Origin: Porites lobata
Taxonomy: Eukaryota; Cnidaria; Anthozoa; Scleractinia; Poritidae
Direction: 5' to 3'
DNA length: 64,000 nt
NCBI GenBank assembly: GCA_942486035.1
Contig: CALNXK010000046.1
Coordinates: 2,693,501-2,757,500 of the forward strand
Shown: positions 20,594 to 29,204 of the stretch, piece after piece
Layout: the number at the start of each line of letters is the position of its first letter
How positions within the stretch are numbered: position 1 is the stretch's first letter
Translations under genes and position numbers: made by a program
Notes under the pieces: generated by a model
The model's input: only the letters and a program-made list of their open reading frames with translations
The model's database searches: none
What the model was told of the DNA's origin: nothing

Positions 20594-21502
20594 TTACGCA
20601 GTCCTGGGACCTCGTCCACGGGCTCGGCCACGGCCACGGCCTCGTCCTCGACGTGGGGGTCGTGGTGGTCGTGGGCCTGACGTGCGGGTGGACGTGCGGC
20701 GCACCGAAGGACGTCCACCCTCTTCGTAGACCGTGGTGACGGTATTGGTATGCGTGATGTTGCGAATCCGTCTGCCTCGAGCCCGTTCTTGAGCATCTTC
20801 ATTGAGCAAATCCAACCGTCGCCTTAATCCTCGCCCTCGATCGTCATCATCATCATCTTCATCCTCGTCATCGGACGGAGGGGACGAATCGGGGGACGGT
20901 GGGGAGGGTACACGGGGACGTCGTCGCGGTTGTTTGGCAGCCACGGTGGGGCGTCCCGTGGGGGTCGTCACCGTGGAGGTAGTGGTCCTGGTGCCTGCCC
21001 CAGCGCTGCGGCGGGAGGTGGAGGGGCGTGAAGGAGCCGTGGTGGTCGTGGCGGTGGTAGCAGGGCGTGTTCGGGTGGAGGTGACGGGTCGTGGTCGGCT
21101 GGTCGTGGTGGTGGTGGTGGTGGTGGGACGTGTTCGGGTGGACGTGGTAGGACGGGTTTGGGTGGCCGTGGTGGCGGGTGGTGCTGTGCCGGTGCCTGCC
21201 ACGGGTGGTAACGTGAACGCATTCAAGGCATCGTCCACATTGACCGGGTAAGTCAAATTGAATGCGTCAATGTCTTGATCCAACTGGGCACGATCCACGG
21301 GTCGAGTCAATTCCGTCACCATGTCCGTCATACTGCTGAGATCCTGGGGTGGAGGGGGCGGTGCCGTGGGGGAGCCCACACCCGCGGGCGAGAGGGTGGG
21401 CGTGTCCATGCGGGCGGCTAACTCAGTATGTTGTCCGCCTTCTCTTTGCCGACGAACCCTGGCGAGTTCTCGTTGCAGTTCGTTTTCGAACGGCAGGGAC
21501 AT
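20594..21502 (-). CDS. Low-complexity Thr/Pro/Arg-rich structural-type protein
   Basis: About 302 residues from the ATG at 21502. The N-terminal part is ordered (FENELQRELARVRRQREGG). Then come a Thr/Arg repeat region (TRPTTSTRTRPTTTTTTTT), an acidic run (DDEDEDDDDDDRGRG) and a C-terminal Arg-Gly tail (RRGRGRGRGRARGRG). The Arg-Gly tail resembles RNA- or DNA-binding RGG boxes. No family is recognised. The start overlaps the last 80 bases of the ATPase gene in another frame, and no TATA box is visible, so it may share the ATPase transcript. Confidence 0.65.
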   Translation of the reverse strand: MSLPFENELQRELARVRRQREGGQHTELAARMDTPTLSPAGVGSPTAPPPPPQDLSSMTDMVTELTRPVDRAQLDQDIDAFNLTYPVNVDDALNAFTLPPVAGTGTAPPATTATQTRPTTSTRTRPTTTTTTTTSRPRPVTSTRTRPATTATTTTAPSRPSTSRRSAGAGTRTTTSTVTTPTGRPTVAAKQPRRRPRVPSPPSPDSSPPSDDEDEDDDDDDRGRGLRRRLDLLNEDAQERARGRRIRNITHTNTVTTVYEEGGRPSVRRTSTRTSGPRPPRPPRRGRGRGRGRARGRGPRTA

Positions 21503-22136
21503 CCGCACGCAAGGTGTGGACTTGGGCCTTGCCTTCTCGGGGCGTTAAATGACTCCACAAGCGGTAGCGATCATCCGACGCAGGATGCACATCCAACATC
21601 AAATAGCCAAAGGGACGGGCCGTGATGCGTTTAAATAGGCGCAAGACTTGACGCCACCGATCTGGAAAGGCTTGCAACAAAATGGTTCGTATTCCTGTTT
21701 GATCCCGGGGGTTTTTGAAGGCCACAATGTAATGCGCGTTGCGATTGATGGTCTTGGAAAATTTGCCAGGCGGGAATAAATCTTGTGTCAAATACAGTAC
21801 CGTGATGTTGCGATGATGCGAATCTTTGGTGAACAAATCCAACACGCGCTTGTCTTGTCCCCCTTCTTCCATCAGGTCGTCCAAGACCAACACCCCTCCG
21901 CGCGTCCGACCAAACCATTGCGTCAAATGACGGGGGTCCGGTAACCCGCGATGAAATTGAATCCCATCCTGTTTTTGCATACGCTCGAACCGGGGTTGCC
22001 AACGATCATAGGCATACACAATCTTGCGGGGTTTGACTTGAAAGACGTTGAGGTACCGTAACCATTGTTCCACCAATTCGCTCTTGCCACTGCCCGAGGG
22101 GCCCGCGATAATCACACTACTGGGTTGACGGATCAT
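21423..22136 (-). CDS. ATP: Genome-packaging ATPase (FtsK/HerA, A32-like)
   Basis: 237 residues from the ATG at 22136. Walker A is IIAGPSGSGKSELV near residue 10 and Walker B is RGGVLVLDDLMEE near residue 90. A Gln-containing sensor (LYLTQDLF) follows. The C-terminal Arg-rich tail (RTRQGSSAKRRRTTY) overlaps the next gene. This is the P-loop ATPase that packages DNA into capsids in Polintons, virophages and adintoviruses. Length and motif spacing are normal and the frame is uninterrupted. A TATA box lies at 22196-22201. Confidence 0.9.
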   Translation of the reverse strand: MIRQPSSVIIAGPSGSGKSELVEQWLRYLNVFQVKPRKIVYAYDRWQPRFERMQKQDGIQFHRGLPDPRHLTQWFGRTRGGVLVLDDLMEEGGQDKRVLDLFTKDSHHRNITVLYLTQDLFPPGKFSKTINRNAHYIVAFKNPRDQTGIRTILLQAFPDRWRQVLRLFKRITARPFGYLMLDVHPASDDRYRLWSHLTPREGKAQVHTLRADVPAVRKRTATRTRQGSSAKRRRTTY

Positions 22137-22195
22137 GATTCCCACGGTCGAGGGTGACGTCGATAATGACCTGTGGCCCCTTTGGCACCCATGCG

Positions 22196-22201
22196 TTTAT
22201 A
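22196..22201 (-). promoter_or_regulatory. TATA box of the ATPase gene
   Basis: GGTATAAACGC on the minus strand, 60 bp before the start. A further GTATAAAATTGG lies at 22225-22236, inside the end of the overlapping small peptide frame. Confidence 0.5.
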
Positions 22202-22216
22202 CCGTTTGTCCCGTCC

Positions 22217-22333
22217 CTATTTGTCACCAATTTTATACGCTTTGGCCAATACGCTCATGATGCCGCGCCCGTTTTGGCGAAAGCAGGGTCGTCGGGTGCG
22301 CCGTCGTTGTCGTCGTCGTCTGTGGTTGGGCAT
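22217..22333 (-). CDS. 38-residue Arg-rich core-like peptide, overlapping frame
   Basis: An ATG at 22333 opens MPNHRRRRQRRRTRRPCFRQ and ends in a short hydrophobic and Lys-containing tail (IMSVLAKAYKIGDK). It lies in the +1 frame of the acidic C terminus of the gene at 22255-22611: where that gene reads TDDDDNDGAPDDP, this one reads RRRRQRRRTRR. Size and composition resemble adenovirus mu. The overlap could be a by-product of the GAC/CGA repeat, but the intact ATG, hydrophobic tail and stop beyond the other gene favour a real peptide. Confidence 0.5.
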   Translation of the reverse strand: MPNHRRRRQRRRTRRPCFRQNGRGIMSVLAKAYKIGDK

Positions 22334-22611
22334 GTTGTCCAATATTCGCGGTACAATCGTGGTGATTCACACTGAATCAGACGTTCCATGGTCTCTCTTA
22401 AATACGTTTCGCTCATACTGTCCATGTACTGTTTGAGGGAAATCCAGTCTTGGTCTTGCGCCAATTGTCGAGCCACTAACCAATGATACCCATCCCACGC
22501 GTCAATGCCTCGCACCGTGTTGACCCGCTCGATCGGATGTTCCCACCAATACAAGGTTTCTTCGAGAATGAACGCATCCACAATACGCTGTACATCGCTT
22601 CGCGTAATCAT
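22255..22611 (-). CDS. Small helical protein with acidic tail, unknown
   Basis: The first good ATG is at 22611 (MITRSDVQRIVDAF), giving about 118 residues. The body is aromatic and helical (ETLYWWEHPIERV, AWDGYHWLVARQL). The C terminus is acidic. A TATA-like CATAAAA lies at 22650-22656. I do not recognise the family. Its position between the protease and ATPase suggests a virion-assembly role, by context only. Confidence 0.6.
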   Translation of the reverse strand: MITRSDVQRIVDAFILEETLYWWEHPIERVNTVRGIDAWDGYHWLVARQLAQDQDWISLKQYMDSMSETYLRETMERLIQCESPRLYREYWTTCPTTDDDDNDGAPDDPAFAKTGAAS

Positions 22612-22669
22612 GATGAGAGACAATGACCACTCTTTCACTACACACCTCGTTTTATGGTTTTTTTTTATT

Positions 22670-23242
22670 TTAACACTCACAATGATTACAAGTGATAAAG
22701 GCCTGGCGGCTCACATTCTTTTGCCCCCCGTCAGGACATCGGGCATCCACTTCATCTTGTAATTCCTGTTTAATCACCCGTTTCAACTGGTCGGCCACTT
22801 TATGATCATTCAACACTAAATTGTCGCAACTCCATTGACTCAAAAATTCTTGATACGACCGTCCTTGCGCACGGGCTTTCAAGAAAAATAAAGCATAATG
22901 GCCACAGGTTTGACTATCCAGGGCTTGCAGGGTCTGGTCACTGCGCGTCAGGTACTTCCATTGACTCCATCATTGGTGCAACTCCGGGTTGGTGTACACG
23001 TGCAGGGGTAGACCATAACTGTCAAAGATCTCGCACTGGTTCTTTTCTGTCCACAGCCCCAACCAATGCTGGCCCGGCTCTCCCGCTGGATCGGTGTTGA
23101 CAATGTACGCTTGACGGATATCCTTGGCGGGGGATCGGGGGAGTTGGTCGGCTGGGTGCACGCCGTGAAACACGCGCCGTAAGGTGGGATCTTCCAGGGC
23201 CAGGGTCCGCAACACAGTATCACTGAGCGCCACAAACTCCAT
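22670..23242 (-). pseudogene. PRO: Adenain-like cysteine protease, interrupted by a stop
   Basis: One frame spans 191 codons with an in-frame TGA at 22970-22972. Upstream of the stop lie the His (GQHWLGLW) and acidic residue (CEIFDSYGLP) of a C5/Ulp1-type triad. Downstream lie the catalytic Cys (DSQTCGHYALFF, Cys codon 22914-22916) and the C terminus. The first part (90 residues) therefore lacks the nucleophile. Such proteases cleave virion precursors at GG sites in Polintons and adenoviruses. No splice sites flank the stop. A TATA box lies at 23292-23297, inside the capsid gene's end. Confidence 0.85.
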
Positions 23243-23272
23243 GACCGGTGTCTTTTGACTTCTGAGGCTACC

Positions 23273-24652
23273 TCATCCGTTGATGTTGTACTTTATACCT
23301 CCCAGATGATTGATCTCATACATGTTTTCATACTCGCTCCATACCAACACGGTGATGTTGTGACCGACAGCAGCAGCAAAATCAATCACCAGTCGCGTAT
23401 TGCCTGATTGGCGGGGGTTGCGATACTGGGGGTCATCTGCTTTTCCACTGGGCACATTGTTAAACATGAACAAGGTGCAGTTTTAGCCTTGTCCCCAATC
23501 ACCAGGCAGCAACATCGGGATCTTGTCTTCATTGTAGGCACCCATGGCTTGTAGAAATCGATCGTAGCCCAGCAAATCTTCATAGGCTTGGTCTCCAGTT
23601 AGTTGCAGGGTTCTGTAAGGGTATTCTTCTCCATTCAAGGTCTGTCGTACTTGGGTGACACCAAACTTTTCAAAGGCAAAGGGGTATCTTGTGAGGTCTC
23701 CATTGAAGGTATTGGAATGCAATAACCCCACCATTACTCGGTCAGGAAATCGTCCCACAAACACATTGTCTTGTTCCCACTGGGTGGTGCGACCATCAAA
23801 GGAAAACGTGCGAATTTCGCTCCGCACGACAGGGTAGCGGGCAATCTGTTTGCCCAGCTGTCTTTCTTTTTGCAGTCTGACATAGACGCTGGCATTCAGG
23901 GTCACTTTTCTCATCAACAAGGTGACTTTGATGTCTTCATTGTGGATGGCTGGAAATTTCTTGGCGTTCAAGGTGCCTTTGTTAGGGGTACCCATCATGT
24001 AGACGGTGTTGGGGTTGAGGAAGAGTTCAAAGTCCATCTGGACATTGGGGACCAACAATTTGTCTGTCTTGAGGGGTGGCAAATGGGGACGAACGATGAA
24101 GGTGTGCCAATTTTCGGTCAGCAATCGGCTGGTCAGGGCTCGTAATTCTGTATTCCCACTCCAATTGGCATTGGTGGGGATATCCGAATTGGCTCCTGTG
24201 GCTCCCATGACGGAAATCACATTGAGCTGATTGACCCATCCTTGGGGGGCTAGCTTGGTGGCTCCTTCTTCTCGGTTGTAATTCAGCAGGGTTTCTAGGT
24301 AGGCTCTGTAATGGTAAGTGTTGCTCTGTTCGGTCATGAGGACGCCATTCATGCTCATGGTGATATCTCGAAAGATGGTGTGACCGAAATTGTTGACGCA
24401 GTAGGTGCTCTTGGTATTGTTGGCATCGGAGTTGGCGGTCAAATCGGCACTCAATCCAGCATACCCAGCGGCAGGATCGGTCAGGCGCACTTTGACTTTG
24501 AATCGGAGGGAATTGGTATCGTAATAATCGTCGGAGCCTGGAATGGAGAAGGTGATGGGCTGAATGCCTGTCAAGGCGGGTTGAAACTCCACCTCCCGAG
24601 AGGCTTCGTACCGATAATCCACATCGGGCACGTCAAAGAGTTCGAGCGACAT
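23273..24652 (-). pseudogene. MCP: Major capsid protein (double jelly-roll type), one in-frame stop
   Basis: The frame covers 460 codons with a TAA at 23483-23485, after residue 389. The remaining 69 codons stay open in the same frame and carry a typical capsid C terminus (RLVIDFAAAVGHN, VLVWSEYENMYEI). The N-terminal part shows TFSIPGSDDYYDTNSLRFKV and MNGVLMTEQSNTYHYRAYLE, which I recognise from adintovirus/Polinton hexon-like proteins. The product would form the virion shell. The truncated form lacks the last strands and would probably not assemble. A TATA box lies at 24688-24695. A real shorter protein, or readthrough, cannot be excluded from sequence alone. Confidence 0.85.
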
Positions 24653-24673
24653 GATGCAAACTGTCCAGGTGGT

Positions 24674-25132
24674 TCAACGGCGTCTCCTTTTTATACCCTG
24701 TCGTTGCTTCCGGGCTTTGGCTTGATTGGCCCACAACACCTTCCTGAGATCCCCCGGACCAAACAACGTGCCCCCTTTCATACGGCGTAGGGCCTGCTCC
24801 ACTCTCCAAGGTTCGGGGTTGATCCGGGTCGTCGCAGACGGGAACCCCAAAGGATTATTATTACGTCTGCGAGTGAACTTGCCAAAAATCGTCCCCCCTT
24901 TCATCTTGTGTCGTTGTCGAGCCATTTTCTTGGCCCATTCGATGGGGTCATGGCGTTGAGCCATTCGCCAGGGCTCCAACAGGCGGGAGGACGTGTGCAT
25001 CAAGGGATAGCGCGCCATGGTCGACTTGCCAAAGATCGTGCCCCCCACTTGATACGGTGAAATGAACCGTCCACGGGCGCGTTGCCGTCGAATACGATTT
25101 TGCGTTTTGAGAAAGCCTCCTACACGTACCAT
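24674..25132 (-). CDS. Basic virion protein with three GGT(I/L)FG repeats
   Basis: 152 residues. Three repeats occur: VGGTIFGKSTM, MKGGTIFGKFTR and MKGGTLFGPGDL, each after a basic stretch and each followed by a conserved PEPW/LEPW-type segment further on. The MKGG|T sequences fit the (M/I/L)xGG|x consensus of adenovirus-type proteases, so this looks like a precursor cut into similar basic peptides, comparable in principle to adenovirus core precursors. The C terminus is KRRRR. It has its own TATA box (25174-25180). Confidence 0.75.
   Translation of the reverse strand: MVRVGGFLKTQNRIRRQRARGRFISPYQVGGTIFGKSTMARYPLMHTSSRLLEPWRMAQRHDPIEWAKKMARQRHKMKGGTIFGKFTRRRNNNPLGFPSATTRINPEPWRVEQALRRMKGGTLFGPGDLRKVLWANQAKARKQRQGIKRRRR
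24688..24695 (-). promoter_or_regulatory. TATA box of the major capsid gene
   Basis: GGTATAAAAAGG on the minus strand, 36 bp before the start codon. It is the best match to the element's TATA consensus. Confidence 0.65.
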
Positions 25133-25135
25133 TTT

Positions 25136-25447
25136 TTACAGTCCAAAGATATCCCGTACACGTTGCGTGGCTCTTTTATAGGTATTTTGGGCGGTCCGTT
25201 TGACCTTGTGTTTGCCCGCCGTCCAAGCCATAGCGGGGGCTTTGCGTTTCAATCCACGGCTGAGTTGAGCACTTCGATCCGCCCAGGTGGCCGCGACACT
25301 CTTGCCACGTTGAATATCTTGCAGTCCCGCTTGAGCTTGCTGCACGATCAGGGGTCCCGCCAGTTTGATCAAGTCTTCGGCCAAGCCTTTCCCCTCTTGC
25401 TTGGTGAGCACGGGCGTGTGGTACCGCGTTAAACTGCCTCCGCGCAT
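25136..25447 (-). CDS. Small basic virion-associated protein starting MRGG
   Basis: 103 residues. It begins MRGGSLTRYHTPVLTKQEGK, with a possible cleavage site at the very start (MRGG|S). An amphipathic helix follows (LAEDLIKLAGPLIVQQ), then KRKAPAM and a basic end (RATQRVRDIFG). I recognise this pattern from a conserved Polinton/adintovirus gene next to the penton; an adenovirus pVI-like membrane-active or cement role is possible but unproven. The frame is intact. A TATA box lies at 25495-25502. Confidence 0.7.
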   Translation of the reverse strand: MRGGSLTRYHTPVLTKQEGKGLAEDLIKLAGPLIVQQAQAGLQDIQRGKSVAATWADRSAQLSRGLKRKAPAMAWTAGKHKVKRTAQNTYKRATQRVRDIFGL

Positions 25448-25497
25448 GGTTCACGTCGTGGTGCTTTTTGGACCCTCTAGAGACGTGGGGTGACTTT

Positions 25498-26658
25498 TTA
25501 TAGCTTTTTGAGACCAATGGTCACCAGGGTTTTGCCCGGGGGTAAAGGGGCCAGGGGTCCACTGGTACTGGCAATCTCCACTTCCACGATCTCGAGTTGA
25601 TTTCCTCGGAGTTTGATCCATTGGTGGTGCAAGGGTTCCGCCGTACTTTCCCCATCGCCGGTTCTCAACAATTGCACTTCTCGTAACAGGGGAAACTTGC
25701 CACTGCCCACCACGGTGGATTCGACGAGATCCGAATAGACCATGACGGTCCGTCTGCGAGTCCCCACGATCTTTTCAAACGAGGCATCCAGGTTGTTCAA
25801 CTGCCATTCAAACGCCTGGTGCAATCTCATCCACTTCATATTGTCTGCGGTCACGATGAAAAAGGCTCGGCTGGTAAAGTTGACACCCTCGTACACGTCC
25901 CCTTCCCAATTGTAATAGGTTCGATGTCGACTACCGACGGGACCCGTGGTTTCATCATAGGTCTTGGTGGGTAGAGAATATTGCAGATTCGGCCCCAGCA
26001 GATAATCGTTCTGGCTGCTTCCAGTCTTGCCCGTCTTTAGGCGCAGCAATCCAAACTTGAACGCAATGTCCACGTTGATGTAAAACTCCACCATATTGAC
26101 TTGGGCCATGTTCAACAATTCCTTTTTAGGAATCGCTTCAATCACCAGGGACTCTCCTTGCCATTTCAGTCGGGGCAGGCCATGTTTTTTGACAAACACA
26201 ATGGGTTTTTTGTCTCGATCTCTAACCAGTGCGTCCCATTGATCTTTCATCACAGTGTACATGATTTTATTGTGCACTTCTTGCATCACGCGTTTCCAAA
26301 ATTGACTCCCCGTCGACACAATTTGACTTGGATTCATGATCTCTTCCAATTCGAGCATGCTAGTCACTTTGGGGACTTCTATCTTCGAATACCCTGAGGT
26401 CGATGGGTCGCCCGTGTCTGTCCAAGTGCGCACCATTTGCGGATAGGTGAATCGGACCACTTTGGTATGCGGATCCGCCGCAATGATGGCATTGCTTTGG
26501 CCTTGATCCGGCACGGTCAGGGACATCAACGAGGCATGCCAGCCTTCGCCTGGTAAGGTGAGGCGTTCGGGTAGACGGACCTTGAAACTGTTGTTGGCAT
26601 TGTTGGGAAACTCGTCGGTCGGATCGCTGATGAGTGTCAGGCGTTTAATCTCACTCAT
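25498..26658 (-). CDS. mCP: Minor capsid / penton-like protein (single jelly roll)
   Basis: 386 uninterrupted residues. The N terminus (NNANNSFKVRLPERLTLPGE followed by WHASLMSLTVPD) is the signature I associate with adintovirus/Polinton penton proteins. The C-terminal half is beta-rich (VMVYSDLVESTVVG, REVQLLRTGDGE, HHQWIKLRGNQLEIVEVEI). It would form the capsid vertices with the major capsid protein. Length is normal. It lies between the MRGG protein and a basic protein of unknown role. A TATA box lies at 26696-26702. Confidence 0.85.
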   Translation of the reverse strand: MSEIKRLTLISDPTDEFPNNANNSFKVRLPERLTLPGEGWHASLMSLTVPDQGQSNAIIAADPHTKVVRFTYPQMVRTWTDTGDPSTSGYSKIEVPKVTSMLELEEIMNPSQIVSTGSQFWKRVMQEVHNKIMYTVMKDQWDALVRDRDKKPIVFVKKHGLPRLKWQGESLVIEAIPKKELLNMAQVNMVEFYINVDIAFKFGLLRLKTGKTGSSQNDYLLGPNLQYSLPTKTYDETTGPVGSRHRTYYNWEGDVYEGVNFTSRAFFIVTADNMKWMRLHQAFEWQLNNLDASFEKIVGTRRRTVMVYSDLVESTVVGSGKFPLLREVQLLRTGDGESTAEPLHHQWIKLRGNQLEIVEVEIASTSGPLAPLPPGKTLVTIGLKKL

Positions 26659-26695
26659 GATGAAGAAGAGGCACGTTCCATGGGGTGCAGGGTCC

Positions 26696-26702
26696 TTTTA
26701 TA
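26696..26702 (-). promoter_or_regulatory. TATA box of the minor capsid gene
   Basis: GGCTATAAAAGG on the minus strand, 38 bp before the start codon. The same spacing recurs for the genes starting at 25132 and 25447. Confidence 0.6.
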
Positions 26703-27192
26703 GCCACTGATCCACTTTCTGTTTACTGCGAGGGACACGTCCCACCAACGAATTGAAGGTCGATTGTTTGGGATGAAAATATACTTGCTGGGCAATGTTG
26801 GGAAAAGCCCGGGCCAGTTCCATCAGGGTCATACAGGTCTTGGGTTTAGGGGGTTTTTTCTTGCGCATGGGTGGATGACGCCCAGCACGTCGGCGTTGTT
26901 GTTTTTTCTTGGGTGGGGACCGTAGGGCACCTCGTTTCTTGGCATACTCTTCGGCTCGATGGTAGGCATTGGCGTAGGCCCATTGCTGCTTGGTAGGGCT
27001 GGCCAACTTTTCCCACCACGGTTGGGTTTGCCGTTGTTCGGCGGCTTTCTTCTGGATGAATTTCAGTACGTCCGCGTCCGTGGTGGGAGAGGGCGTGTAA
27101 CTGGCCCGCGGTCGACTGGAATCCGCCTGGACTTCATCGAGAAACCGCACCCGCTTTTTTCTTTTTCGAGGCGTTATTTTGACGCGAACCAT
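26698..27192 (-). CDS. Unrecognised basic protein
   Basis: 164 residues starting MVRVKITPRKRKKRVRF. Basic blocks (PPKKKQQRRRAGRHPP, RKKKPPKPK) surround a helical part (WWEKLASPTKQQWAYANAYH). The start overlaps the 3' end of the integrase frame by 59 bp. A TATA box at 27344-27350 lies about 150 bp upstream, inside the integrase chromodomain region. By composition and place it is probably a core or scaffold protein. No family is recognised. Confidence 0.6.
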   Translation of the reverse strand: MVRVKITPRKRKKRVRFLDEVQADSSRPRASYTPSPTTDADVLKFIQKKAAEQRQTQPWWEKLASPTKQQWAYANAYHRAEEYAKKRGALRSPPKKKQQRRRAGRHPPMRKKKPPKPKTCMTLMELARAFPNIAQQVYFHPKQSTFNSLVGRVPRSKQKVDQWL

Positions 27193-28222
27193 GTTGCGCG
27201 GGAATCCAACTATCGTACTTGGCCGGCCACCCTTTCCACCGGACCAAGACCTGACGTCCTTGGCGTTTCAAGACTTTTTCGATTCGAAACAACGAATTGT
27301 CCGACACTTGGACTTTTTGGACATCGGGTTCGTAAAACGTGCCTTTTATAGGCGTGCCGTCCCATTCACTGAGTCGATAAGTGACCACAGGATGACGACG
27401 CACGTGCGTGACCACAAACACTTCTTCCGTCCAGCCCGGCAAATACCCTTTTTTGAAGGGGCGATGTTTCTTGTTGAGACGTACCCGATCGCCCACGCGA
27501 CATTTGGGTGGGGGGATCTTGGGCTTCAATCGTGCTCCATAGAGTCGATCCCATACCTCGGACTCGTTTCGAAAGGTGACTTGATGCGGCGCTAAACCAA
27601 TACTGCGATGATACGCGTGATTGTAGGTATAGATTAAGGGTTGTAAGACGTCCACGTACCGTAACGTATTGTGCGCGGTAAAATACCGGTACATCCGTTG
27701 TTTCAAGGTACGATGCTATCGTTCCACCACTGAGGCCTTGCTATCCCCATACGTGTAAAAATGATGCCAATCGTGTTTCTTGAACCAGGCTTGGACCTTT
27801 CGATTCAAAAATTCTTGGCCTTGATCCGTTTGTACACGGAGGGGTCGTCGTGGTGAGGCGCGTCGGCGTATCGCGTCCAACCCTCGGATCATTTCGGTGG
27901 CACTCTTTGATTTGATGGGAACGGCCCAGGCATACTTGGACAAAACGTCGATGACCGTTAACAAATATTTGTTGCCTTTGTTCGACCGACTGAGTTTTTG
28001 CATATCCACTAAATCCATCTGCCATTGTTCATCTCGGCCAAAGACCAACGTGGGCGTGGTGGGAAACCGGGTCCGTCGGGGTTTGTGGAGCGTATAGCTC
28101 AACACGGATTGAAGAATCCGTTGCGCTTGTGGGGTTTTCAATTTATGGGCTCGGGCAAAGGGTTGGACCCCACCCAAGGCCCCAGGTTCTTGGGGATCTT
28201 CGTAAGCGCGTGGCAACGACAT
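27134..28222 (-). pseudogene. INT: Retroviral-type integrase with chromodomain, one in-frame stop
   Basis: From the ATG at 28222 the rve core is readable: WQMDLVDM (first Asp), TVIDVLSKYAWAVP, QTDQGQEFL (second Asp) and SKASVVER (catalytic Glu). A TAG at 27716-27718 comes directly after this last motif. The same frame then continues for 190 codons, with the post-core region and a C-terminal chromodomain (FRIEKVLKRQGRQVLVRWKG...YDSWIP). The enzyme would insert the element with 6-bp duplications; the chromodomain may guide it to modified chromatin. The truncated form keeps the catalytic residues but loses the core's last helix and the targeting part. A TATA-like box lies at 28258-28266. Confidence 0.9.
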
Positions 28223-28295
28223 CAAGACACTGACACATGATTCGAGCCCAATTCTGTCTTTAATAGTTTTTTTCACACACACCTTACATGCATTT

Positions 28296-29204
28296 TCAAA
28301 ACAAGACCGAGCTACCAAAGTTCTTATGGAAATGGCGTCTTCTCTCAAACGCATTCTCCTGGGCTTTGACAGACTCGCCAAACTGATTCATCCACGGACT
28401 ACGCCTCATCTTTTCTAGTTCGGGATCGGACCTTTCTAAAACGTGCATCCCCCAGGGTCGGGGTTTCTCCATCTCTGGGCCTTTCAAAAGAGGTAGGGAC
28501 TCCTTGACCCATCGTCTCAGGGTCGGTTGCGCTTGCTCTCGGGGACACCACAGGGGACCATGGAGCCATTGAAAGTAGCCACAGGGTTTAGCATGGGTCA
28601 GAAAGCTCCCACAACTAAAAAACACTTTCTGGTAATTCTTGGCCGTACGACTTAATTTCATTTTGGGGACCAACCCACACTTGCACTTGAGTTCTCCATG
28701 TTTCACTCGAGCCTGGACTTGAGGATGCGTGTCTTTTTTCAAGGCCTCTATCATCACCTCCCGCGTGTCTTCAAACAAATAGACCGGACACCCTTCTTGG
28801 GGACACTTGAATCTTAAGGGACCAAATTGGGCTTGGGGGTTGACACATTCCAGGAATCGCTGGGGATGAAACGGGCACGATTCATACAAGAGTTGGTTGA
28901 ACTGGATGTCCATTTGGTCGAGCTCTTCCCCTCCTCCTTCCTCTAAACATTCTTCCTCATACTCTTTCAGGGTGCCCTCCATCAACTCGTTCACGGATTG
29001 GTCGGTGGAGGAGGGTGTGGGCACGGGCGTCGGGTCATCTGCTTTAGGCAAGGCGTTGAGAGCAATCACCAGTTCACTGGTCGGGGGTTGAGTGGCTTGC
29101 TTGTCTAGGGCTTGGACTTCCTCCTCTTGTTTTTGTTTCTTACTGACGCGACGTCGTTTGCGTCCCGAAGGCACAGCGGCAGGTTGAGTGGCTTGACGAT
29201 CCAT
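28296..29204 (-). CDS. GRF-type zinc-finger protein
   Basis: 302 residues. The N terminus is basic (GRKRRRVSKKQKQ) then acidic (EYEEECLEEGGGEE). Residues about 105-150 hold a first zinc-like block (CPFHPQRFLECVNP, CPQEGCPVYLFED). Residues about 170-220 form a GRF-type finger (CKCGLVPKMKL, NYQKVFFSCGSF, PCGYFQWLHGPL). GRF fingers bind single-stranded nucleic acids in topoisomerases and nucleases. The rest is helical. It is transcribed divergently from the spliced plus-strand unit. A TATA box lies at 29251-29257. An expression or replication accessory role is inferred. Confidence 0.75.
   Translation of the reverse strand: MDRQATQPAAVPSGRKRRRVSKKQKQEEEVQALDKQATQPPTSELVIALNALPKADDPTPVPTPSSTDQSVNELMEGTLKEYEEECLEEGGGEELDQMDIQFNQLLYESCPFHPQRFLECVNPQAQFGPLRFKCPQEGCPVYLFEDTREVMIEALKKDTHPQVQARVKHGELKCKCGLVPKMKLSRTAKNYQKVFFSCGSFLTHAKPCGYFQWLHGPLWCPREQAQPTLRRWVKESLPLLKGPEMEKPRPWGMHVLERSDPELEKMRRSPWMNQFGESVKAQENAFERRRHFHKNFGSSVLF

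Noticed and set aside
20802..21251. 149-codon plus-strand frame rich in Val/Gly/Arg
   Set aside because: It is the antisense of the Thr/Arg repeat protein; low complexity keeps both strands open.
22970..27718. Introns as an explanation for the stops in protease, capsid and integrase
   Set aside because: No GT...AG pair with sensible ends surrounds the stops, and the frame is unchanged on both sides, so point mutations fit better.
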